Source: Pseudoalteromonas viridis (GTDB taxonomy: Bacteria; Pseudomonadota; Gammaproteobacteria; Enterobacterales; Alteromonadaceae). From it: DNA of 64,000 nucleotides. The DNA lies in assembly GCF_017742995.1 (NCBI RefSeq), contig NZ_CP072425.1, forward strand, positions 2,790,001-2,854,000, given 5' to 3'. The notes beneath the pieces were generated by a model. That model saw nothing but the letters and a program-made list of their open reading frames with translations. It had not been told where the DNA came from and did not search any database. This document shows, in pieces, positions 18,714 through 27,173 of the stretch; within the stretch, counting starts at the first letter, position 1, and each line of letters opens with the position of its first letter. The position numbers were made by a program, and so were the translations under genes.

Positions 18714-19961
18714 TTATTTACTCAGGTACACGACCGGCTCACCCTGGTAGGATGCCATATCCGACAGAATAAAGCGCTGCTTTGGCTGTGCGCCACTGAG
18801 CAACTGAATATGCTGTGCGGTCTGGGCGCCGTAGTGTACCTCAATGGCCTGTGCTTGTTGGGTATTGGGTTCGATGCGATATAAAGTGGCGGTGCTGAAG
18901 GCTTTGGCGCCAACGGGCTTGTCGATATAAAGTGCCTCTTTGAGTGTATTAATGTGTATGGTGCCTTCGATATTAAGCTCGGGCCGGGCGCTGTCGGGCA
19001 GCGCAGCGGGCAGGGCCACTTCCACTTCAATATTGCCGTTTTGCACCATAGGATTAATGCGCGAAATGGTGCCGGCTATCAGGTCGGTTCGGGTATTCAC
19101 TTGTACCGACTGCTCAAGTTTTACTTGCTCGGCATACGCTTGCGGAATTTGTAGCTGTGCATATAAGTCTTTTGTACTGCCAACCAGCGCCAATTGGGCA
19201 CCCAGCGGTACACTTTGCCCCAGCTCAACATGTAATTGCTGTACTACGCCGGTGATCCCCGCGCGCACCGTCAGGCGCTCAACCCTGTGCTGAATAAGCC
19301 CATAGGCCTCTTCGGCGGCGTCGATATCTGAGCCTGCCAGCTGCAAATTGGCCTGATGCAGTGTTTGTAGCTGAGCAATTCTACGCTGCTCAATCTCAAT
19401 ACGCCGCTTAAGCTGACGATGCTCCAAAACCGAGCGCTGAAAATCCAGCTTAGACACCGCGCCATCTTCAACTAAACCTGCCTGGGCAGAGACCTCCAGC
19501 TCAGCGCTTTCCAGCTCAGACTTTAAGATCTCCAGGCTTGCCTGATGCGACAGCATTTCTCGCTGCTGATTAATATCCGCCTGTAAATACTGATCTTTCG
19601 CCTGTTGTAGCGCCCGTTTTGCATCTTTAAGTGCCTGCGCCAGATTGGCATCCTGAAGCCGCATAATCACACTCCTGGGCGTGACCTCAGCACCCGGGCG
19701 CAGCACAATCTCCTCAACCGTGGCCTCGCTGGCTGCACTGATCAGACGCGGCGTACGCGACTTTAGCTGACCAAACCCGGCCACCGAAATCGTTAAATCC
19801 CCCTGTCTGACCTCACCAATCCAGGCATCACCCGTTGCCAAAGACGCCTGCGCCGCTGGCTGAGCAAGCAGCCAGCCAGTCACAATGACAAACACAGCAA
19901 TACCACCGAGCCACAACCAGTTTACTTTTATGCTCTTTTTCTGTTCGACCTGTATGTCCAT
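18714..19961 (-). CDS. HlyD/MacA-type periplasmic adaptor
   Basis: 415-aa membrane fusion protein: one N-terminal transmembrane helix (about 14-33), a lipoyl-like half-domain, a long alpha-helical hairpin rich in Gln/Glu/Leu ('LQQAKDQYLQADINQQ' to 'LQTLHQANLQ'), the second lipoyl half and beta-barrel ('VRAGITGVVQQLHVELGQ'). It is the first gene of the five-gene unit. The sigma-54-type promoter 35-50 bp upstream and the enhancer-like repeats place the adaptor, pump and its own two-component system under one control. AGAGGAA is the ribosome site. Role: links the inner-membrane permease to an outer-membrane channel. Confidence 0.9.
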   Translation of the reverse strand: MDIQVEQKKSIKVNWLWLGGIAVFVIVTGWLLAQPAAQASLATGDAWIGEVRQGDLTISVAGFGQLKSRTPRLISAASEATVEEIVLRPGAEVTPRSVIMRLQDANLAQALKDAKRALQQAKDQYLQADINQQREMLSHQASLEILKSELESAELEVSAQAGLVEDGAVSKLDFQRSVLEHRQLKRRIEIEQRRIAQLQTLHQANLQLAGSDIDAAEEAYGLIQHRVERLTVRAGITGVVQQLHVELGQSVPLGAQLALVGSTKDLYAQLQIPQAYAEQVKLEQSVQVNTRTDLIAGTISRINPMVQNGNIEVEVALPAALPDSARPELNIEGTIHINTLKEALYIDKPVGAKAFSTATLYRIEPNTQQAQAIEVHYGAQTAQHIQLLSGAQPKQRFILSDMASYQGEPVVYLSK

Positions 19962-19995
19962 ACCATTTCCTCTGTGGGCATTTGGGGATAGTCAT

Positions 19996-20011
19996 TACAA
20001 GTCATGTGCCA
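19996..20011 (-). promoter_or_regulatory. Putative sigma-54 promoter of the efflux operon
   Basis: On the minus strand: TGGCAC-ATGAC-TTGTA. The -24 element TGGCAC is perfect and spacing is exact; the -12 element has TTGT instead of TTGC. A start about 12 bp downstream would leave a leader of some 25 nt before the adaptor ATG at 19961. The operon encodes its own sigma-54 activator, which supports the call. Confidence 0.65.
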
Positions 20012-20069
20012 TTTTTTAAGTTGTTGTATTTTATGATTTTGTGTGACTTTTACGTCTGAGGTTAGCGTG

Positions 20070-20107
20070 GCGATTTGTGGAAATGGAATTGCGATTTTTG
20101 GAAATGG
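20070..20107. promoter_or_regulatory. Tandem repeat, likely enhancer sites for the NtrC-type regulator
   Basis: Two 17-bp direct repeats, GCGATTTGTGGAAATGG (20070-20086) and GCGATTTTTGGAAATGG (20091-20107), differ at one base and start 21 bp apart, two helical turns. They lie about 60-95 bp upstream of the -24 element, where sigma-54 activators bind. The rest of the gap to 20361 shows no gene or other clear signal. Confidence 0.6.
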
Positions 20108-20361
20108 GAAGGCAGGTAGAGCTCGGCTCATCGGATTTATGGAGCCTGCTTTAATTTGGCTGAATAGCGATAATTAACAAATAAATAGTGATCAAGTGGG
20201 CGTTATTAGATCAACAGAGGTGCGGATGTTAAATTCCTTTACAAAGTCCGATGCTACCATGCTTTGGGGATGTCGGGCTAATAAGCCGAGCATTGATATG
20301 CCCGGCGCTAAGGTGCTTTTGGGTCGCGTTACAGTGCGATGACTCCCTAAATCTAACCGTT

Positions 20362-22122
20362 TTAATCTAAATTTGGCAACACGACTGTGTCTAATTCATT
20401 TTCTCTAACAGAATAGTCAGGTACTTGAGCTGTGATCTTCTCAATATCTTTTATCGCCTTAGTTGGATTTTGGTAGCCGAGTGTTAGATCTAAAACATTG
20501 AAAATGCGACTAGACTCAACATTACTCACATTAGAACCACTCCACAGGTTGTTAACCACAACACCAACTACCTCAACATTATATGGGTTGTCTATTACCC
20601 AATTAACTGAAAGATATGAAGAGAGAAATAACATTATAGAGCTCTCCATGGCGGGTATAGAAATTATAATTTCGTTATATAATGTATTAGCTTTATATGT
20701 TCCTATATTTATAATCTTGGTATCGTCCTTTATTAATGGCTTTATCTCAGTTCTAGCTTGATTGACTGGATAACGAGCGTAGTTAGTAAAAGACATAATA
20801 AAATCAACGTTTCCATGGCTTTGGTATTCTACTTTTATTTGATGGGTACCTTCAGTCAAAATCAATGGTACGCTTGTGGTAGCAGGGTAGCTTGAGGAGG
20901 CCGCGTTAAATTCGATAACTTCTCCATTAACAATGAGCTTGATATCATCACGTAATGAATTACCTAAATTTGCAAATACATTTGTCGCTTCAGGAATGCT
21001 TATCGTTCCTTCCCAAACACCATAAAATTTATGAGGGTGAATACCGAAAGGCCCGGAGCCTGAGTATGTGATGGATGGGTAAAGCACTTGCTCTTGTGCT
21101 ATGAGTAATGGTTCATGGCCATCTTCCTGACTATAATATTTTGCTGTAAAGGGGCCATACTCTATAGGTGCTTTATCTAGCTCTAAGTTAGGTAATGAAA
21201 TATCCTCCAATGATATCTGTGTCCAAATATGGTCAGGTGGACGATTGGTTATTTTTTCCATATCTTCATAAATGCCAGATACTCTGGAGTTGTATGATCT
21301 TATTACCAAGTCTTTTACTTTGTATATAGGAGTGTTTTCAAGGTTTCTCACTATAGAATTTTTCGTGTATGAATTTAATATTATGCCTTTAATCTCGGTA
21401 TTATATGGGTTTTCAATTATCCAATTTATTGCATGGTATGATGAGAGAAACAGCAATACTGAGCCATCCATCTTAGGAATAGACACCTCTGTCTCGTTAT
21501 AGAGTGTTGTTGACCTATAAGTGCCGATGTATGCCAACTTTGTATCTGGTTGTACTAGAGGAGTTATCTTAGTCGCGGCGGTGCTCACAGTTAATTCAGG
21601 GTAGTTGGTAAATGACACATTGAACTGAGCAACTGTGCTATGATTGTGGAACTCTACTCTAATGGCATGTTCTCCAACTCCGACTTGAAGCTTTATACTC
21701 GTATTTGTGTTGCTATTGGGAACTATAACATCATTAATATATAAGCTGACGTCCGCTGATGACTTATCAATATTTGCATATATCTCTGTAGATTCATGTA
21801 CTTTTAAAGTTCCCTCCCAAACGCCATAAAAGCTATAGGGATCAATGCCATGAAGTATTCCTCCGCTATTAAAGTTCGCAGCATAGTGTATCGCAGGGTA
21901 CGGTGTTTCTTCTTGCGCTACAAACACAGCTGGAATATCTGGGTTGGTGCCATCGTTCCCTTGACCAGGCTGTGTGCCATCGTCTTCTGAATAGTACTTT
22001 GCTATGAATGGCCCATACTCAAATGCTCCATTTGGGTCAACAACCGGTTTGCTTATTGCGTAGCTTGGTGAAGTCATTAAACATGCCATCACACTTATTA
22101 CTATCAGTACTTCCCTAATCAT
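20362..22122 (-). CDS. Secreted protein with two PA14-like repeat units
   Basis: 586 aa with a signal peptide cleaved after Ser-Tyr-Ala (residue 22). The mature protein is an internal duplication: unit 1 at about 34-305, unit 2 at 320-586. Each starts 'EYGPF-AKYYS-(E/Q)DG', continues 'FYGVWEGT' and 'VEFHNHS/VEYQSHG', a pattern like the sugar-binding PA14 fold, and then has a second module with 'IGTYRSTTLYNE' / 'IGTYKANTLYNE', 'LFLSSY' and 'NWVIDNPYN'. No catalytic motif seen. Base composition is much more AT-rich than the flanking operons, suggesting acquisition. It lies downstream of, and in the same direction as, an IS-disrupted luxR-type gene that could have controlled it. Function not known; surface glycan binding is possible. 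Confidence 0.75.
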   Translation of the reverse strand: MIREVLIVISVMACLMTSPSYAISKPVVDPNGAFEYGPFIAKYYSEDDGTQPGQGNDGTNPDIPAVFVAQEETPYPAIHYAANFNSGGILHGIDPYSFYGVWEGTLKVHESTEIYANIDKSSADVSLYINDVIVPNSNTNTSIKLQVGVGEHAIRVEFHNHSTVAQFNVSFTNYPELTVSTAATKITPLVQPDTKLAYIGTYRSTTLYNETEVSIPKMDGSVLLFLSSYHAINWIIENPYNTEIKGIILNSYTKNSIVRNLENTPIYKVKDLVIRSYNSRVSGIYEDMEKITNRPPDHIWTQISLEDISLPNLELDKAPIEYGPFTAKYYSQEDGHEPLLIAQEQVLYPSITYSGSGPFGIHPHKFYGVWEGTISIPEATNVFANLGNSLRDDIKLIVNGEVIEFNAASSSYPATTSVPLILTEGTHQIKVEYQSHGNVDFIMSFTNYARYPVNQARTEIKPLIKDDTKIINIGTYKANTLYNEIIISIPAMESSIMLFLSSYLSVNWVIDNPYNVEVVGVVVNNLWSGSNVSNVESSRIFNVLDLTLGYQNPTKAIKDIEKITAQVPDYSVRENELDTVVLPNLD

Positions 22123-22751
22123 GACTCAGTCTCCTCAGTTAAATGATAATGTTTGGATAAAACACTCGTTGAGAAATGAAGCTACAAACTGCCATTTCAT
22201 GACTCGCCGTTTAATAGAAAATGAAATGCTCCTTTTTGGTATGGTGGAATCGAGTTTTTTAAATTTAATTTTATGGCTATAAAGGTTGTTTCGATTGTTA
22301 TGAAGTAATCGAATGAATCAGGTTTATGAACAGTCTAACAGGTAAGAAAAAGCTTAATAACTACCACTTTTGGTAGGTAAGGGGTCAATCCGAGCAGGGC
22401 AGATAAGCCCTAAGCGCAATGCTCTCGCAACTGCATATGCACGGCCATTTGTATCAAGCTTGGTAAAAATGTTCTTCCAATGAAAGCGCACCGTATTGTT
22501 ACTGATATTGAGTATGGCAGCGACAACCTCGTCAGTTTTTCCTTCTGCAGCCCATAACAACACTTCACGCTCTCGCGTTGTTAAGGTGATTGACTTACCT
22601 TGTGGGTATTTTTTTAAAAAATTTTGGTGAAAATAAACACCGAGCAGATGCGCACATGCAAGCAGTTGGTAATTATTGTTAGCGCTCAGGTCTTTATCAG
22701 ATTTGGCTACGCCTGTAACTCCACCCAACCTAGTACAGCTCATTAGTAGAA

Positions 22752-23567
22752 TTATGCAGCCTCAAGGTAGCCAACTGGAGTCATGTCTTCCAGTGCATCG
22801 TGAGGCCTTTCATAATTGTAAATTTCTAGCCATTCATCTGTGATTTCGCGCACTTGTTGTAGTGAATCGAACAGATATAAATCTAATACTTCTTCTCGAT
22901 AACTGCGATTAAAGCGCTCCACAAAACCGTTTTGATAAGGGCTACCAGGTTGAATAAACTCTAGCTTTATGTTTTTCTCCTGCGCCCAACTTTCTAACAG
23001 GCTGGATGTAAATTCAGGTCCATTATCAACCCGTATTTGCGACGGCTTTCCTCGCCAGGCAATCACTCGTTCAAGCGTTCTAATAACTCGCTCTGTGGTC
23101 AAGCTTGTGTCAACTTCGATGGCCAGTGCTTGCCGATTATAATCATCAATAATATTTAATGTTCTGAAGCGATGTCCAAAGCTTAAAGCGTCACTCATGA
23201 AATCCATAGACCAAGAATCATTGTGCTTTTCCGGCGTACTCAATGGCTCTGGGTTACGTGTAGGAACACGGCGCTTTCCTTTTCGCCTCAAGTTGAGCTT
23301 TAGCATATTGTAAACGCGTTCAACACGCTTCTTGTTCCATGTTTTACCTTGATGCCTAAGTCGTTTAAACAGCTTAGGCAAACCCCAGCGAGGATGGCGC
23401 TCCACAAGCAACAGCAACGCATCGATTACTTCATCATCAGGTGGCCGTTTATGCGTGTAGTAATAGACACTTCGATTTAGTCCTGCAACCTCACAAGCAA
23501 GTGCCACACTTACCTCATACTGCTCTAGGAAGTGCTCAACCCACGCTCTACGCTTGCTTGTGCTCAC
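22752..23567 (-). CDS. IS3-family transposase OrfB (integrase core)
   Basis: 271-aa frame with the DDE catalytic core: first Asp in 'SWSMDFMSDAL', second in 'IRVDNGPEF', and Glu in 'NGFVERFNRSYREE', preceded by the helical 'HPRWGLPKLFKRLRHQGK' region. A GTG at 23567 could start it, but in this family it is normally made as an OrfAB fusion by -1 frameshifting; the slippery A AAA AAG is present at 23570-23576, just before the orfA stop, and leads directly into this frame. Confidence 0.93.
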   Translation of the reverse strand: MSTSKRRAWVEHFLEQYEVSVALACEVAGLNRSVYYYTHKRPPDDEVIDALLLLVERHPRWGLPKLFKRLRHQGKTWNKKRVERVYNMLKLNLRRKGKRRVPTRNPEPLSTPEKHNDSWSMDFMSDALSFGHRFRTLNIIDDYNRQALAIEVDTSLTTERVIRTLERVIAWRGKPSQIRVDNGPEFTSSLLESWAQEKNIKLEFIQPGSPYQNGFVERFNRSYREEVLDLYLFDSLQQVREITDEWLEIYNYERPHDALEDMTPVGYLEAA

Positions 23568-23830
23568 AGCTTTTTTGCAACGATTTCCTCAAGCATAGTG
23601 TGTTTAAGGCTCAGTGTTGCAAACATGTCTTTGAGCTTGCGATTCTCTTCTTCAAGCTCTTTCAGTCGCTTTACATCCGACGCTTCCATGCCGCCATATT
23701 TGGAGCGCCATTTATAAAATGTGCTCTGTCCAATTCCGTGTTTTCGGCAAAGATCTGGAACCGAAATACCCGATTCAGCTTCTTTGATCATGGCAACAAT
23801 TTGTGACTCGGTGAACTTGCTTTTTCTCAT
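23564..23830 (-). CDS. IS3-family transposase OrfA (helix-turn-helix)
   Basis: 88 aa. N-terminal helix-turn-helix 'SQIVAMIKEAESGISVPDLC' with 'GIGQSTFYKWRSKYGG', then a leucine-zipper-like coiled coil 'LKELEEENRKLKDMFATL' that mediates multimerisation with OrfB. It binds the element ends. The stop at 23564-23566 follows the A AAA AAG slippery sequence by one codon and overlaps orfB by 4 bp. Confidence 0.93.
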   Translation of the reverse strand: MRKSKFTESQIVAMIKEAESGISVPDLCRKHGIGQSTFYKWRSKYGGMEASDVKRLKELEEENRKLKDMFATLSLKHTMLEEIVAKKL

Positions 23831-24311
23831 CGTAAAACTTCCTTCTTCTGTTAATGGAAATTCTACTCAAGAACTGTTGCAGTTTATGGGGGAGTTACAC
23901 GCCGAAACCAGAAACCTCTCCCATATTCCCAATACAGGAAAAAGCTAAGCCGCTATGAATATCTAACTCAGCAGCTTCGTTCATGACTAGCTTTGCTTGT
24001 GTAGTGATTTTCTTTTTACAAAGCAAGTCATTCCAGAAAAATGGTTGTGAACTGTTGTATAACTCTCTCACGACAGGATCGATATTCAAGTAGCCTGATT
24101 TGTTATAGTGTTTGATCCATTCATCTGGGTAACTGCTTACAAGGCCATGCTGTTTAGAAAGACCAAGATTGGCATGCTCGGTTAGCAAACTAAATACAAC
24201 ACGATCATATCCATGAGCGTGCATTGCATCGCAATATATTTTGAATGCGTCTTCCGTCGTAGTGGCACTTTCTAACTGCTCAATATAACCACCAAGCTCT
24301 TGACTATTCAT

Positions 24312-24798
24312 AATCGGGTTACCTTTTCCATTAGGTATAGCTGGTTAGAGAATGAATGAGCAAAATAAAGCACCCATTGACCAGGTGGTGTATTTTGACC
24401 AAAAGCTACGAAACTCTTAGCTTGGGCATGCTTCAAGTGTATAAAGAAAACAAGTCAAAGAAAGAGCATGTTTGATAGGTGCAGTGTCAACTTTGCGAAT
24501 AATCTAGACAAGGTATTGAAATGCTTCGACTGTTAATTTTTTATTAATTGATGCCAGAGGTAGACTAGAAAGTAAACCAGGTGTCCCTCTGTGGTGCGTG
24601 ACTCTGTTGGTGTCGCCGCCTCTCAATCGTTAGGGGGATGGTGTGTTACCTACCTTCACTCAATATGTTGAGGGTGATAGGTTAAGCCTACTGCAAGACA
24701 AAGCCAGACGAGCTGTTGGAAAATTTGCTGGTGAATGTATTGGTAATAGCTCTGAATGAATACGCAAGTGAATGAACACTCGCGTATTCTCCACACAC
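24312..24798. other. 487-bp AT-rich gap upstream of the luxR-type gene
   Basis: It should contain the promoter of the disrupted luxR-type gene (leftward from 24311). The only coding-like piece is a 38-codon GTG frame (24643-24759) without a ribosome site or recognisable homology. No repeat, RNA gene or operator could be identified. Confidence 0.4.
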
Positions 24799-25731
24799 TC
24801 AACTACTAGAAGGTAAAGTGGCTGCCCGATTTCTTTTTATTCGCTTTATCATCAAAGGTAGTGTCAGGCCCGTGAGTACAATCAACATACCTGCCAGTTG
24901 AATTACGGTTACGCTTTGTCCCATCAGTAAAGAAACCAGTGCCGCGAACACCGGGACCAAATTAAAGTACAAGGAGGCGTTGGCGGAGCCCAGTGTTTTT
25001 ACCCCATTGTTCCAACACAAGTAACCAACAACAGTACCAAATACACCAATGTACAACATGCTCATTAACAGCGGCCAGGGGAGTGCGAACAGCTCCTGCA
25101 CAGGGTGGACGTTTGCCTGAAACATACTTGCGACAGACAGTCCAATCAGGCCGGCAGCCATGGTTAGCAAAGAAAACTCCAGCGGCGGCAGCCAGCCCGA
25201 TACCTTTGACCCGCATACGGTATAACCTGACCAGGCAAACATGCCGAGCATAATGGTGAGGTCGCCCTGGTTAAGCTGTAAGTTTATAAGACTCGTCAGG
25301 TCGCCGTTGACCACAACCAGTAATACACCGCCAAAAGCGACTGCCAGCTGTAAAAGCTGAACCCGGGCTATCAATGTTCTGCTTAGCAGCGCAGCCATAA
25401 CGGTTGTGACAATAGGGCTGAGCGCCATGATCAAGGCGCCATTTGTTGCCGAGGTGTGCGAAAGCCCTGAGAACAGCGCCAGATTCAGACCGCCCACGCC
25501 CATCACACCTATGATGCCTAGTATGAGATACCTGCTTAAAGACAGAGACACCATGCGCATTCGGGTTAAACGAATAAAAATAAACAGGCTGATCAGCGCG
25601 ATAGCAAAGCGCCAGATTGACAGCGAAAGCCCGGACATATGCAGCAAAACGTCCTTGGCAACGGGGAAAACACTGCCCCAACAAAATACGCAGATCAGCA
25701 TCATCACTGTGGTCCGAATGGGTGTATTCAT
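24799..25731 (-). CDS. EamA-family DMT transporter
   Basis: 310-aa inner-membrane protein with about ten hydrophobic helices in two EamA repeats; 'VFCWGSVFPVAKDVLLHMSG' at the N-terminus and 'VFAALVSLLMGQSVTVIQLA' in the second half are family hallmarks, and a basic tail 'KRIKRNRAA' ends it. Such proteins export amino acids or other metabolites. It is divergent from a LysR-type regulator across 93 bp, a common exporter/regulator pair. Substrate not predictable. Note that pseudopaline export in Pseudomonas uses an EamA protein, but nothing else links this gene to the metallophore locus 12 kb away. Confidence 0.9.
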   Translation of the reverse strand: MNTPIRTTVMMLICVFCWGSVFPVAKDVLLHMSGLSLSIWRFAIALISLFIFIRLTRMRMVSLSLSRYLILGIIGVMGVGGLNLALFSGLSHTSATNGALIMALSPIVTTVMAALLSRTLIARVQLLQLAVAFGGVLLVVVNGDLTSLINLQLNQGDLTIMLGMFAWSGYTVCGSKVSGWLPPLEFSLLTMAAGLIGLSVASMFQANVHPVQELFALPWPLLMSMLYIGVFGTVVGYLCWNNGVKTLGSANASLYFNLVPVFAALVSLLMGQSVTVIQLAGMLIVLTGLTLPLMIKRIKRNRAATLPSSS

Positions 25732-25824
25732 ATGTCCTTACTTCTCATTGACTTATTGAGTCACTAGTTTATATTTTCCATTAAAGGTAAAGAATGCCGT
25801 TTTTTGAGACTTTAAATTCCATTA

Positions 25825-26760
25825 ATGAAAGCTAACTATTCACTGGACGATATGCGGCTGTTCTGGGTTGTGACACAACACGGCAGCTTTAGTCAGGCGG
25901 CGCAGAGTCTGAACATGCCTGTTTCAACTCTGAGCAGACGGATCAAGCAGCTGGAAAACACCCTCGGGCTGAGGCTGCTCAACCGCGATGCTCACCGCGT
26001 AACACTGACAGGCAGCGGGGCACAATACGCCCAGCGCTGCGGACCTTTGCTGAGTGAGCTCCAAGACATCAGTGATGCTTTATCGGCGCAGCGGCACGAA
26101 GCACATGGCTGCATTCGCATCTCGGCCCCAAACAACCTCGCTCAGCACCAGCTTGCCCATATCTTTAGCGCCTTTTTACACGCTTATCCCGGAATTAAAG
26201 TTGAGTTATCGCTGTCGAACAGAAATATCGATATTGAGGGGGAGCACATCGACATTGCATTTCGGGCCAGCGAGCATTTCCCCCAGGATTGGATAGCCCG
26301 GCCACTGGGGTCCATAGAATCCATCATTTGTGCCAGTCCGGACATGCCACTTAGGGGGGATATAGTGCACCCCGAACAGTTACTGGATTTACCTGTGGTC
26401 CTAAGTAACCCGGTGCGAACCTGGAAATTGCACAATCAACAGAGCGGCGAGCAATTTAGTTACACACCCGGCGCAATGGTCCGCCTGGAAGCCGACGACC
26501 TGAATCTGGTTTCACAATCCGTCACCGACGGGCTGGGTATTGGCTTTATTCCCCGCTTTATTGCACAGTACCAGATAGCTCAGGGCCAGATGATTCAATT
26601 GGTCAAAGACTGGACGGGTCAGCCAAGACAGCTCACTATGCTCTACCACGACCGTGATAATATGCCGCACAGATTGCGTTTATTTATTGACTACATGCTT
26701 GAGCACTACGGATCAGTTAATCCAAATTTAAGCGGAGCAAATTTGGTTAACCCTGTTTGA
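25825..26760 (+). CDS. LysR-family regulator, probably of the DMT exporter
   Basis: 311 aa. N-terminal winged helix 'GSFSQAAQSLNMPVSTLSRR' and effector domain starting 'GCIRISAPNNLAQHQLAHIF'. The sequence order ('LGLRLLNRD', 'DIAFRASEHFPQDWIARPLG', 'VTDGLGIGFIPRFIA') places it in the AaeR/DsdC-like group with NodD-type folds that commonly sit next to DMT exporters. Starts about 93 bp from the divergent exporter gene. Effector unknown. Confidence 0.9.
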   Translation: MKANYSLDDMRLFWVVTQHGSFSQAAQSLNMPVSTLSRRIKQLENTLGLRLLNRDAHRVTLTGSGAQYAQRCGPLLSELQDISDALSAQRHEAHGCIRISAPNNLAQHQLAHIFSAFLHAYPGIKVELSLSNRNIDIEGEHIDIAFRASEHFPQDWIARPLGSIESIICASPDMPLRGDIVHPEQLLDLPVVLSNPVRTWKLHNQQSGEQFSYTPGAMVRLEADDLNLVSQSVTDGLGIGFIPRFIAQYQIAQGQMIQLVKDWTGQPRQLTMLYHDRDNMPHRLRLFIDYMLEHYGSVNPNLSGANLVNPV

Positions 26761-26828
26761 GAGGGCCTTCTTTGGCGAGCTCCTGGCTCAGAAATAGATG
26801 CACTTTGATCAGGCCCGCGGCGTCTGTT

Positions 26829-26956
26829 GTCATCCCGGACGCTTGCGAGCCAGGAACTACGTAAATACAGCACAGTTGGCTTTGTTAAAAGCAAGACTAG
26901 AAGCCTCCGCCGTCATCCCGGACGCTTGCGAGCCGGGAACCACATAAACATAGCAC
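26829..26956. repeat. Two direct REP copies
   Basis: Copies at 26829-26873 and 26912-26956 share GTCATCCCGGACGCTTGCGA and continue GCC(A/G)GGAAC(T/C)AC, about 45 bp with few differences. The core is the reverse complement of the left part of the 7115 repeat. They lie in the 413-bp gap after the LysR gene. The remainder of this gap, to 27173, holds only the promoter region of the esterase gene. Confidence 0.75.
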
Positions 26957-27173
26957 CTTGCCAAAAGGGAATAGAATAGTTCTAATAATAACCACAAATA
27001 CGGTGTCAGGCAGGGAGCCTCGCTATATTGAATTACAAATGGCTCAAGGTAAAAGCCACTCGACAAATCAAAACCCATCGGCCGAGTACGGTTTTGGGCT
27101 AGCGGCACAGTTCAAGCATGTATGCTAAAGCGCTATGTCAACAACTGAGCTTTTTCGCTATCTGGAATAATAA

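Larger units (their letters stand above)
22714..23899 (-). mobile_element. IS3-family (IS407-like) insertion sequence, complete
   Basis: 1,186-bp element. Ends are imperfect inverted repeats starting TGTAACTCC(A/C)CCC at 22714 and, reversed, at 23899. It is flanked by CGCC on both sides (22710-22713 and 23900-23903), a 4-bp target duplication as expected for the IS407 subgroup. It carries two overlapping frames, orfA and orfB, on the minus strand. Both ends, both frames and the frameshift signal look intact, so it may still be mobile. It interrupts the luxR-type gene. Confidence 0.93.
22354..24311 (-). pseudogene. LuxR-family autoinducer-binding regulator split by an IS element
   Basis: N-terminal part 24311-23900 and C-terminal part 22713-22354 of one gene, separated by the IS at 22714-23899. 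Removing the IS and one copy of the CGCC target duplication joins them exactly in frame ('SGFGV' to 'AKSDKDL'), giving 255 aa. The N-terminal domain has the residues conserved in acyl-homoserine-lactone receptors: Trp and Tyr in 'EWIKHYNKSGYLNIDPVV', Asp-Pro in the same stretch, Trp in 'FFWNDL' and Gly in 'HSGLAF'. The C-terminal domain is a LuxR helix-turn-helix ('LTTREREVLLWAAEGKTDEV', 'NISNNTVRFHWKNIFTKL'). No luxI is in the window, so it was probably a solo. Both halves are otherwise undamaged, pointing to a recent insertion. Confidence 0.9.

Noticed and set aside
24643..24759. 38-codon GTG frame upstream of the EamA gene
   Set aside because: No ribosome site, no recognisable homology; probably a remnant or chance frame.
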